Shown here piece by piece: positions 50,774-57,973 of a stretch of DNA of 64,000 nucleotides (within the stretch, counting starts at the first letter, position 1; every line of letters starts with the position of its first letter). This stretch comes from an uncultured Lachnospiraceae bacterium (GTDB lineage Bacteria; Bacillota; Clostridia; Lachnospirales; Lachnospiraceae), in the NCBI GenBank assembly GCA_934394615.1, contig CAKRRJ010000001.1, forward strand, positions 21,522 to 85,521, given 5' to 3'. A program made the position numbers and the translations under genes. The notes beneath the pieces are model-generated. The model worked only from the letters and a program-made list of their open reading frames with translations, did no database searches and was not told where the DNA came from.

Positions 50774-51376
50774 ATGAAAAATGCAAATGGTATGAAAAAG
50801 ATGGCAGGAATGGCTTCCGCACTGGTATTGGCGATGAGCTTTGGCATGACCGCGTTTGCGGCAAATGAGGCGGTGGATGACAGCAGCGCAGGGCTGAACA
50901 ACGGACAGGCATCCACCGATGTAAAACTGGTTTACAGTGATGATCTGTCACAGATTTCAGCAACAGTTCCACTGAGTATTACTGTTGCGGTAGAGAAAGA
51001 CGGTCAGTTTGTGTGTCCGAATGGCTACAAGATCATTAATAACAGCGTGGTTCCCATTCATGTTTCTGGAATGCAGATTGCGGATGTATCGAGCGGATAT
51101 ACACTGGTTGATTCAGACCGTGTGACGGGAAAGCAGATTAAACTGACGATGAAGACGGTGGGGGACAGTGTGAAACTGATTGGAAGCGACAGTGCTTCAA
51201 CGACACAGCGTTTAACAGCGGGCGGCTGGGACATCCTCACCGGTGACAACAACACCCTTCCGATCACATTTGAAAACGGTAAGGTCGGAACCATTGATTC
51301 TGCGTGGGCGAATGGGGCGGCAAAGCTGTTTACGATCCGCTATACCTTTGAGGCTGGTACGGCTGCTTCCAACTAA
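50774..51376 (+). CDS. Secreted beta-rich surface protein (unknown function)
   Basis: 200 aa. A clear signal peptide MKNANGMKKMAGMASALVLA, with cleavage near TAFA, is followed by an all-beta domain: DLSQISATVPLSITVAVEKDGQ, YKIINNSVVPIHVSGMQIAD, GGWDILTGDNNTLPITF, LFTIRYTFEAG. The opening and the NNSVVPIHV strand match the C-terminal domain of the 49268 protein. Such domains occur in Firmicute surface or pilus-like subunits; no sorting motif or WxL signal is evident. ATG 50774 follows AAGGAGA and is favoured over the ATG at 50723. Likely the major product of the cassette given its strong ribosome site. Confidence 0.72.
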   Translation: MKNANGMKKMAGMASALVLAMSFGMTAFAANEAVDDSSAGLNNGQASTDVKLVYSDDLSQISATVPLSITVAVEKDGQFVCPNGYKIINNSVVPIHVSGMQIADVSSGYTLVDSDRVTGKQIKLTMKTVGDSVKLIGSDSASTTQRLTAGGWDILTGDNNTLPITFENGKVGTIDSAWANGAAKLFTIRYTFEAGTAASN

Positions 51377-51397
51377 CATTTCAGCAATTGGTGATTT

Positions 51398-52138
51398 ATG
51401 TTGAGACGAAGCGGAAAAATACAAAACCGAAGAAGACACAGCGGAGATTTTTCTGTGGTTTGTATCATGGTGATGGTGCTCTGTTTCTTCTGTTCTCTTT
51501 TTACTGCGGCAGTGTTTGCTGCCGGTAATGAAGCCGGGACGGAGGTCCGGGTAATCGTGCTGGACAAAAATGAGCAGCCTGAAAGTCCGGGAGGCGGAGA
51601 TAGCGGAAGTTCCGGGAATGGCAGCAGCAGCGGGAATAAAGCGGAGAGTATAAGTGACAGAGATGATCATGGCGGCACTGGGAGTGAAGAAAACCAAAAT
51701 GAAAATTTCGACAGCGAGGAACGTGAAAGTGAAAGCGGGAATCTGAATGGAAGCGCAGATGGAAATAGAAATGCAGGCAGCGGTGTAGCAGAAGGCGGAG
51801 AGGAATGTGAAGCCGGGAATGCAAATGGCAGTGTGACAGATGGAAAAAACGTGAGAGAAAGTATCCGTGCAGGTGATCAGAAAGGCATGATTGATCGTGA
51901 CAGCGAGCGCACAAGCACTGATCCTGCAGAAACGGGAGCCGTGCCTGCAGCCGGACAGAACGGGGCCGGATGCAGGTGTATCTGGACCCGCTTATTTGGA
52001 ATCTGTGTGATCTGTATGCTGTTTCATCATTGCCTGCGCTGGTGGTGCTGGCTCATTCTGCTGCTTCTGATTGTGTTCCTGGGTGCGCTGATTTTTGAAA
52101 ATCGAAAAAAACGCCGGGCTGAGAGAAAAAGCCATTGA
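51398..52138 (+). CDS. Membrane protein with acidic low-complexity spacer and Cys/Trp-rich anchor
   Basis: 246 aa. An N-terminal hydrophobic segment (about 17-44) acts as a signal or first anchor. Residues 55-190 are low-complexity, rich in Gly, Ser, Asn, Glu and Asp. A C-terminal span (about 200-232) is unusually rich in Cys and Trp (CRCIWTRLFGICVICMLFHH, LRWWCWLILLLL), ending in a basic cytoplasmic tail. It could be the cell-wall-spanning anchor of the three secreted proteins before it. No LPxTG motif. Family not recognised. Confidence 0.65.
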   Translation: MLRRSGKIQNRRRHSGDFSVVCIMVMVLCFFCSLFTAAVFAAGNEAGTEVRVIVLDKNEQPESPGGGDSGSSGNGSSSGNKAESISDRDDHGGTGSEENQNENFDSEERESESGNLNGSADGNRNAGSGVAEGGEECEAGNANGSVTDGKNVRESIRAGDQKGMIDRDSERTSTDPAETGAVPAAGQNGAGCRCIWTRLFGICVICMLFHHCLRWWCWLILLLLIVFLGALIFENRKKRRAERKSH

Positions 52139-52252
52139 TTTCCTGTGGAATATTCTCTATTCTAGAATTATCGTAACTGTTTCGTATCTTCACAGTCGCG
52201 AGCAAAATCCATTAAAAATTTCAGGAAAGCTGGAATAGATGAGGAGGGTTTT

Positions 52253-53731
52253 ATGCTGAAGGAGTGGGTCCCGGCAGAAATGCCAGAAGAGGAAGAACTG
52301 AAAACAAGACTTGAGGCAGCAAGAGAAAAACTGGCTGTGCAGCAGCTCCAGATGAAGGAAAAGAAAGTTCCGGTACTTGTGCTGGTAGAGGGATGGGGAA
52401 CCTCGGGAAAAGGGTCCAGCATCGGGCGCATCATCCAGAATATTGATCCGCGTTTCTTTAAGGTTTTTGACATGGAGAAAAAGTCTGAGGAAGATGCGAG
52501 AAAACCATTTCTGTACCGTCATTTCGCAAAGATTCCGGAAGCAGGAAAGTTTGTATTTCTGGATTCCGGCTGGATGAGTGAGCTGACATCCGGCTACCTG
52601 CGGGGAGAGATTTCGGAAAAAGAATATGAAAAACGCCTGGAGAGTGTGCGCCGTTTTGAGCGTCAGCTGACAGATAATGGCTATCTGGTGGTGAAGCTGT
52701 TCTTAAACATCTCGAAAAAGGAGCAGGAAAAACGCATCAGTCATCTGGCGGGAGAAAAAGACACAGCATGGCGCGTTGGCAGTTATGATCTGTGGCAGCA
52801 TGCTCATTATGATAAATGCAGGGAGGTCTTTTCGGATTATTTAAAGCAGACAAACCTGCCGTCGGCACCGTGGTATATCATTGACGCGAAATCCAGAAAA
52901 TGGAGAGAGCTTCAGATCATGGAAATTCTGACTCAGGGAATCGACATTGCTCTCAGCAACAGCCAGATGGCTGTGCCGCTTTTGCAGAATGTATTTCCGT
53001 TAGAGCGCATGCCACAGCTTTCGGAGATTCCACTGGATAAGACTATTTCGGAGGAAGATTATAAAAAAGAGCTGAAACAGCTGCGCCAGAGATTAAGTGA
53101 TCTGCATAACCGTCTGTACCGCAAGAAGGTTCCGGTCATCATTGCGTATGAGGGCTGGGATGCAGCCGGAAAAGGCGGAAACATCAAGCGCATTACCAGC
53201 GCACTCGATCCACGAGGCTATGAGGTGCATCCGATTGCGAGCCCGGAGCCGCATGAGAAGGCAAGACATTATCTGTGGCGTTTCTGGACAAGACTTCCGA
53301 AGACTGGCCACATTGCCATTTTCGACCGGACCTGGTATGGCCGTGTGATGGTAGAGCGCCTGGAGGGCTTCTGCAGTGAGAATGACTGGAAGCGCGCGTA
53401 CCATGAGATCAATGAATTTGAGAAAGAGCTTCACGACTGGGGCGCTGTCATCATTAAATTTTGGGTACAGATTGACAAGGATACGCAGTTACAGCGCTTC
53501 ACGGAACGTCAGAACACCCCGGAGAAACAGTGGAAGATCACGGAAGAAGACTGGCGGAACCGTGACAAGTGGGATCAGTACGAGCAGGCCGTGAATGAGA
53601 TGATCGCTAAAACCAGCACCACCTACGCACCGTGGCACATCCTGGAGTCCGTAGACAAGAAATACGCCCGGATCAAGGCGATGAAGATTGTGATCGCAGA
53701 ATTGGAGAAAGCCTTAGACGGGCGTGCATGA
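52253..53731 (+). CDS. pap: Polyphosphate:AMP phosphotransferase (two-domain PPK2, Pap type)
   Basis: 492 aa with two tandem PPK2 domains. Domain 1 (about 30-240) has VLVEGWGTSGKGSSIGRIIQ; domain 2 (about 275-490) has IIAYEGWDAAGKGGNIKRIT, with FDRTWYGRVMVERLEGF and RDKWDQYEQAVNEMI as lid and metal motifs. Two-domain enzymes phosphorylate AMP with polyphosphate to give ADP. Domain 1 has a divergent P-loop and lid, as in other class II enzymes where only the second half is catalytic. Ribosome site GAGGAGG before ATG 52253. Confidence 0.92.
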   Translation: MLKEWVPAEMPEEEELKTRLEAAREKLAVQQLQMKEKKVPVLVLVEGWGTSGKGSSIGRIIQNIDPRFFKVFDMEKKSEEDARKPFLYRHFAKIPEAGKFVFLDSGWMSELTSGYLRGEISEKEYEKRLESVRRFERQLTDNGYLVVKLFLNISKKEQEKRISHLAGEKDTAWRVGSYDLWQHAHYDKCREVFSDYLKQTNLPSAPWYIIDAKSRKWRELQIMEILTQGIDIALSNSQMAVPLLQNVFPLERMPQLSEIPLDKTISEEDYKKELKQLRQRLSDLHNRLYRKKVPVIIAYEGWDAAGKGGNIKRITSALDPRGYEVHPIASPEPHEKARHYLWRFWTRLPKTGHIAIFDRTWYGRVMVERLEGFCSENDWKRAYHEINEFEKELHDWGAVIIKFWVQIDKDTQLQRFTERQNTPEKQWKITEEDWRNRDKWDQYEQAVNEMIAKTSTTYAPWHILESVDKKYARIKAMKIVIAELEKALDGRA

Positions 53732-53734
53732 AGT

Positions 53735-53793
53735 TGTAAAAAGAAAGAGTTGTAAAAGAAAATAAAACTTGTAAAAAGATGTAAAAGGATGTA
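53735..53793 (+). repeat. Degenerate TTGTAAAA tandem repeat before the MGMT-like gene
   Basis: Five copies of TGTAAA (with variable GAAA spacers) fill the gap between pap and the next start; the last carries the AAAGGA ribosome site. Slippage or a translation-standby role are both possible. Confidence 0.5.
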
Positions 53794-53794
53794 A

Positions 53795-54100
53795 ATGAGT
53801 AAACTGGATGAACATTTGATTTATGAGATTCTTTCTGTGGTGGAAGAAATTCCAGAGGGATGCGTGGCTTCCTACGGACAGATCGCGAAACTTATCGGCC
53901 GGGATAAAAATTCCCGGCTGGTGGGAAAGGTGTTAAGCCGGGCGGAGTTTTATGGAGAATATCCCTGCCACCGTGTTGTGAATCACGCTGGGCGCACCGC
54001 GCCGGGCTGGTGGGAGCAGCGGCTGCTTCTGGAAGATGAGGGCGTGCGGTTTACGGAAAACGGCTGCGTGGATATGAAAAAATATCAGTGGAAACTATGA
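53795..54100 (+). CDS. MGMT-family (alkyltransferase-like) protein
   Basis: 101 aa, the DNA-binding/active-site domain of O6-alkylguanine-DNA alkyltransferases without the N-terminal domain. GCVASYGQIAKLIG and YPCHRVVN are intact, with the acceptor Cys at 58, so unlike Atl1-type proteins (Cys to Trp) it could accept an alkyl group. Its short form and APGWWEQRLLLEDEGV ending match the small MGMT-family proteins of Firmicutes; actual repair activity is unproven. Ribosome site AAAGGA; DUF3842 gene follows 16 bases later. Confidence 0.87.
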   Translation: MSKLDEHLIYEILSVVEEIPEGCVASYGQIAKLIGRDKNSRLVGKVLSRAEFYGEYPCHRVVNHAGRTAPGWWEQRLLLEDEGVRFTENGCVDMKKYQWKL

Positions 54101-54116
54101 GAAGAGGAACAACATC

Positions 54117-54524
54117 ATGAATATACTTGTAATTGACGCGCAGGGCGGCGGAATTGGAAAGCAGATTGTGGGAGCTTTGAAAAAACGTTATCCGGAGCAG
54201 CATATCACTGCGGTGGGAACCAACAGCCTGGCAACTTCTGCCATGTTAAAAGCAGGAGCCGACGCGGCAGCCACCGGAGAAAATTCCGTCATCGTGTGCA
54301 GCCGCAGGGCAGATGTGATCATCGGACCAGTTGGAATCGTGATTGCAGATGCGCTTCTCGGAGAAATCACCGCAGCTATGGCCGCGGCCGTTGGCCAGAG
54401 CCCGGCTAAAAGAATACTGGTTCCAGTGAATCATTGCGATAACTACATCGTGGGCGTGACAGATCTGAGCATGGCGAAACTCATTGACGGTGTGGTAACC
54501 GAGGTGGGAAAGCTGATTGGATGA
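54117..54524 (+). CDS. DUF3842 family protein
   Basis: 135 aa. MNILVIDAQGGGIGKQIVGAL at the start looks like a Rossmann-type nucleotide-binding turn, with TAVGTNSLATSAMLKAGADAAATGEN, IIGPVGIVIADALLGEIT and KRILVPVNHCDNYIVGV following. The family is common in Clostridia and has no assigned function. It sits immediately before the lar leader and may be tied to it by position only. Confidence 0.8.
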   Translation: MNILVIDAQGGGIGKQIVGALKKRYPEQHITAVGTNSLATSAMLKAGADAAATGENSVIVCSRRADVIIGPVGIVIADALLGEITAAMAAAVGQSPAKRILVPVNHCDNYIVGVTDLSMAKLIDGVVTEVGKLIG

Positions 54525-54543
54525 GCCGGACAGGCGGCTTGCC

Positions 54544-54577
54544 ATTGAGAAAAAAATATGCTATAATTTTTCTCAAT
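54544..54577. promoter_or_regulatory. lar promoter within an 11-bp inverted repeat
   Basis: ATTGAGAAAAA (54544-54554) is the exact reverse complement of TTTTTCTCAAT (54567-54577). Between them lies the extended -10 TGCTATAAT (54559-54567). A repressor bound here would cover the promoter; alternatively the repeat is a weak terminator for the DUF3842 gene. Confidence 0.5.
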
Positions 54578-54790
54578 CTGGCAGTACGAAGCTGTCATAC
54601 AGAGGCCGAAGTCTCTGGCTGTGTAAAGCGTAAAACTGGTAAACAACGGGTTCTGCTGACTGGCAGAGCCGGTTATTTGAAATATCGTGGCTGTGAAAGT
54701 ACAAAACCGTTGCGATATATAAACATTTAGAATGATGTATGCACATGAAGGCATACGGCTCTTTCAAGAGGGGCCGCATGCCTTTTTTCT
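54574..54790 (+). ncRNA. Structured leader of the lar operon with terminator/antiterminator switch
   Basis: About 215 bases without an open frame precede larE. Several hairpins can form (CAGAG/CTCTG near 54600; GGTTCTGC/GCAGAGCC near 54650-54670; ATATCG/CGATAT near 54681-54717). The end is a terminator (54748-54784, AAGGCAT/ATGCCTT and CGGC/GCCG) with six Ts. GTATGC (54737-54742) can instead pair with GCATAC (54751-54756), which destroys the terminator stem. No known riboswitch class was recognised; nickel or the lar cofactor is the obvious ligand to suspect. Confidence 0.55.
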
Positions 54791-54854
54791 GTCTTTTTGG
54801 CGCACTGTTTGCGGTGTCAGGGACAAATATTTTGAAAAAGAGAGGACTTAATTT

Positions 54855-55604
54855 ATGAACTTGCAGGAATTTTTCAAAGAAAACCCGAAGGTAGCGCTGG
54901 CCTTTTCCGGCGGCGTGGATTCTTCTTATTTGCTTTACGCGGCTATGAAATACGGCGCAGATGTGAAGGCTTACTATGTAAAGGCGCTGTTCCAGCCGCA
55001 GTTTGAGATGGATGATGCCATGCGTCTGGCAGAGCAGTTAAAGGCACCGGTTCGGGTGCTTCGTGCGGATGTGCTTTCCGACCCGGTTGTGGTTTCCAAC
55101 CCGTCCAATCGCTGCTACTACTGCAAGAAGGTCATCTTCAATATGATCATGAAGGCGGCTGCGGAGGATGGCTACACCGTACTGCTTGACGGAACCAATG
55201 CTTCCGACGATGCAGGAGACCGCCCGGGAATGAAGGCACTGCAGGAACTGCAGGTAAAATCCCCGCTCCGGGAGTGCGGCCTTGTAAAATCCGAGATCCG
55301 CAGACTTTCCAAAGAAGGCGGACTCTTTACCTGGGATAAACCGTCCTACGCATGTCTGGCAACCCGCATTCCGACCGGATGTGAGATCACTGCAGAGAAG
55401 CTTCAGAAGACGGAAGAAGCAGAGAATTTCCTGTTCTCTCTTGGCTTCAGTGATTTCCGTGTCCGCATGATGCCGAACGGAGCAGCAAAGCTGCAGGTGC
55501 TGGCAAGCCAGCTTCCGCTTCTCATGGAAAAGCGGGAAGAGATCCTGAATGAGTTAAAAAAGAGCTATCCGGCTGTGCTTCTGGACCTGGAGGTGCGTGG
55601 ATGA
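54855..55604 (+). CDS. larE: LarE, pyridinium-3,5-biscarboxylate sulfur insertase (nickel-pincer cofactor synthesis)
   Basis: 249 aa, ATP-dependent PP-loop enzyme. LAFSGGVDSSYLLYAA is the PP-loop; PSYACLATRIPTG holds C167, equivalent to the essential LarE cysteine. C87 and C90 (NRCYYCKK) complete the three-cysteine set of LarE proteins that carry a [4Fe-4S] cluster and act catalytically, as in Thermotoga, instead of sacrificing their own cysteine as in Lactobacillus. It activates the LarB product with ATP and adds sulfur. The larB ATG overlaps its stop by four bases. Confidence 0.93.
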   Translation: MNLQEFFKENPKVALAFSGGVDSSYLLYAAMKYGADVKAYYVKALFQPQFEMDDAMRLAEQLKAPVRVLRADVLSDPVVVSNPSNRCYYCKKVIFNMIMKAAAEDGYTVLLDGTNASDDAGDRPGMKALQELQVKSPLRECGLVKSEIRRLSKEGGLFTWDKPSYACLATRIPTGCEITAEKLQKTEEAENFLFSLGFSDFRVRMMPNGAAKLQVLASQLPLLMEKREEILNELKKSYPAVLLDLEVRG

Positions 55605-56368
55605 ACAGTGAGATCAGAAAAACTTTAGAAGCAGTAAAAAATGGCGAACTTTCCGTGGATGATGCGCTGCTTGCTATTAAGAAAGAGCCGTTTGAGGATA
55701 TCGGTTACGCAAAGGTGGACCTGCACCGGGGAATCCGCCAGGGGGCGGCCGAGGTCATCTATGGTGCCGGAAAAACGCCGGAGCAGATGACTGGAATTAT
55801 CGGGGCCATGCTGGACAATGCGGTGCAGACCATTCTGATTACCCGGCTCTCTGCGGAGAAGGCAGAGGTAATTCAGAAAACATATCCGCAGATGAATTAC
55901 CGGAAGGATGCGAAAATTGGCACCATCGGTCAGTTTCCGGCAGCAGACGGACTTGGAAAGATCGTGGTGGCAACTGCGGGAACTTCCGACATTCCGGTGG
56001 CGGAGGAAGCAGCTCTGACAGCGGAAGCCCACGGGAATGAAGTGGTCCGCCTGTATGATGTGGGAGTGGCCGGACTTCACCGCCTGCTGGCACATATGGA
56101 TGAGATTATGAGCGCATCGGTCATCATTGCGATTGCGGGCATGGAAGGAGCGCTGGCAAGTGTGATCGGTGGTCTGGCGGATTGCCCGGTCATTGCAGTT
56201 CCGACCAGTGTGGGCTATGGCGCGTCCTTTGGCGGGGTATCGGCACTTCTGTCAATGTTAAATTCCTGCGCCAGCGGAGTTTCTGTGGTGAATATTGATA
56301 ACGGATTCGGAGCCGGATACCTGGCGAGCATGATCAATCATATGACAGGCACAGAAAGCAAGAAGTAA
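55601..56368 (+). CDS. larB: LarB, pyridinium-3,5-biscarboxylic acid mononucleotide synthase
   Basis: 255 aa. The C-terminal two-thirds resembles PurE (IVVATAGTSDIPVAEEAALTAEAHGNEV, VGVAGLHRL, IAIAGMEGALASVIGGL, PTSVGYGASFGGVSALLSMLNSCASGVSVVNIDNG split over these motifs). LarB carboxylates and hydrolyses nicotinic acid adenine dinucleotide to start nickel-pincer cofactor synthesis. The N-terminal helical part includes EIRKTLEAVKNGELSVDDAL. It overlaps larE by four bases and precedes larC by 93 bases. Confidence 0.93.
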   Translation: MNSEIRKTLEAVKNGELSVDDALLAIKKEPFEDIGYAKVDLHRGIRQGAAEVIYGAGKTPEQMTGIIGAMLDNAVQTILITRLSAEKAEVIQKTYPQMNYRKDAKIGTIGQFPAADGLGKIVVATAGTSDIPVAEEAALTAEAHGNEVVRLYDVGVAGLHRLLAHMDEIMSASVIIAIAGMEGALASVIGGLADCPVIAVPTSVGYGASFGGVSALLSMLNSCASGVSVVNIDNGFGAGYLASMINHMTGTESKK

Positions 56369-56461
56369 AAAATTGTTTGCGAAACGCGTGAACAGTGACA
56401 AAAACTGAGAAAGCGTGACCGGGAAAGCATAGAAGAACAGTCACGGAGAGGAAATTACAAT

Positions 56462-57868
56462 ATGAAGACATTATATCTGGAATGTGGAATGGGCGCTGCA
56501 GGCGATATGCTCACCGCAGCTTTACTGGAACTGATGCCGGACCCGGATGCGGTTGTGGCAGAATTAAACGGACTTGGGATTCCGGGTGTGGAGTTCAGCA
56601 GGGAAGCCATGAGCAAGTGCGGCATTGGTGGAACCCACATGACCGTGAAGGTGCATGGGGAGGAAGAGTCCGAGGAGATGTTCCACCACCATCATGATCA
56701 TGACCACAGCCTTGAGGAACATGACCATCATCACGAGCACGACCACAGCCATGGGGAGCATGATCACCACCATGATCACAGCTGCGAGGCCCACGATTAT
56801 CACCATGACCATATCCATGAAGATCACGACCATCATCATGACCATGAGCATACCCATGAAGATCACGACCATCATCATGACCATGAACACACTCATGAGC
56901 ATTCCCACGACGGTCATACCCACCATCATCACCATAGCAGCCTTCACGACATTGAGCACATCGTCTGCGGTCACCTGAATCTTCCGGATCAGGTAAAACA
57001 GGATGTGATGGCGGTTTACGGTCTTATCGCGGAGGCGGAGAGCCATGCCCACAGTGTTCCGGTTACGGAGATTCACTTCCATGAGGTGGGAACCATGGAT
57101 GCCATTGCAGATATCACGGCGGTTTGTCTGCTGATGCACAAGATTGCGCCGGATCAGGTGATCGTTTCCCCGGTTCATGTGGGAAGCGGTCATGTGCACT
57201 GCGCTCACGGCATTCTGCCGGTTCCGGCTCCGGCCACTGCTTACATTTTAAATGGTGTGCCGATGTACGGTGGCGCAGTGAAGGGTGAGCTCTGTACCCC
57301 GACCGGCGCAGCGCTGTTAAAGCATTTTGCCACCCGTTTTGGTGATATGCCAGTCATGCGGACAGAGGCGATTGGCTACGGTATGGGCAAGAAAGATTTT
57401 GAACAGGCAAACTGCATCCGTGCAATGCTGGGTGAGACCGAAGATGCCGGAGACAGTGTGCTGCAGTTAGAGTGCAACGTGGATGATATGACGGCAGAAG
57501 AGCTTGGGTTTGCCATGGAAACGATTCTGGAAGCTGGTGCGCTGGAGGTTTACACTGTTGCGGCGGGCATGAAGAAATCCAGACCGGGCACGATCCTGTG
57601 TGTTCTTTGCCATGAGGATGTGAAGGAAACACTGGTACGGGTGATTTTCCGGAACACAACTACCATTGGCGTGCGGGAGCACTGCTGCAGCCGTTATACC
57701 TTAAAGCGCAGCTTTGAGACGGTGAAGACTCCGTACGGAAAAGTGCAGAAGAAGATTTCTTCCGGTTACGGCGTGACCAGAGAAAAATACGAGTACGAGG
57801 ATCTGGCATGGATCGCAAGAGCGCAGGGCATGTCCCTGGCAGAGGTGCGTAAAAGTATTATTGGTTGA
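56462..57868 (+). CDS. larC: LarC, nickel chelatase with long His-rich insert, in one uninterrupted frame
   Basis: 468 aa. It inserts nickel into the pincer cofactor using CTP. MKTLYLECGMGAAGDMLTAAL starts the LarC1 part; EIHFHEVGTMDAIADI and VHVGSGHVHCAHG are conserved; the LarC2 part follows (LECNVDDMTAEELGFAME, TVAAGMKKSRPGTILCVL). Residues 75-158 contain 45 histidines in 84, including an exact-length 39-bp tandem duplication (56819-56857, 56858-56896). Lactobacillus needs a ribosomal frameshift to join LarC1 and LarC2; none is needed here. The insert is probably a nickel store or donor. Ribosome site GGAGAGG. Confidence 0.94.
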   Translation: MKTLYLECGMGAAGDMLTAALLELMPDPDAVVAELNGLGIPGVEFSREAMSKCGIGGTHMTVKVHGEEESEEMFHHHHDHDHSLEEHDHHHEHDHSHGEHDHHHDHSCEAHDYHHDHIHEDHDHHHDHEHTHEDHDHHHDHEHTHEHSHDGHTHHHHHSSLHDIEHIVCGHLNLPDQVKQDVMAVYGLIAEAESHAHSVPVTEIHFHEVGTMDAIADITAVCLLMHKIAPDQVIVSPVHVGSGHVHCAHGILPVPAPATAYILNGVPMYGGAVKGELCTPTGAALLKHFATRFGDMPVMRTEAIGYGMGKKDFEQANCIRAMLGETEDAGDSVLQLECNVDDMTAEELGFAMETILEAGALEVYTVAAGMKKSRPGTILCVLCHEDVKETLVRVIFRNTTTIGVREHCCSRYTLKRSFETVKTPYGKVQKKISSGYGVTREKYEYEDLAWIARAQGMSLAEVRKSIIG

Positions 57869-57973
57869 CATAAATCATGACGGCTGAAAAGAAAAACAGT
57901 GAAGAAAGACGGCCCAGACAGAAACAAAGCCGAACAAAAAGCAGAGTATAACACAAAACAGGAGTAACGAAAT

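Noticed and set aside
53795-54100. Atl1-type alkyltransferase-like protein lacking the acceptor cysteine
   Set aside because: The PCHRV cysteine (C58) is present.
56564-57208. Reverse-strand methionine/valine-rich frame of 214 codons opposite larC
   Set aside because: It is the antisense shadow of the histidine codons (CAT/CAC read as ATG/GTG).
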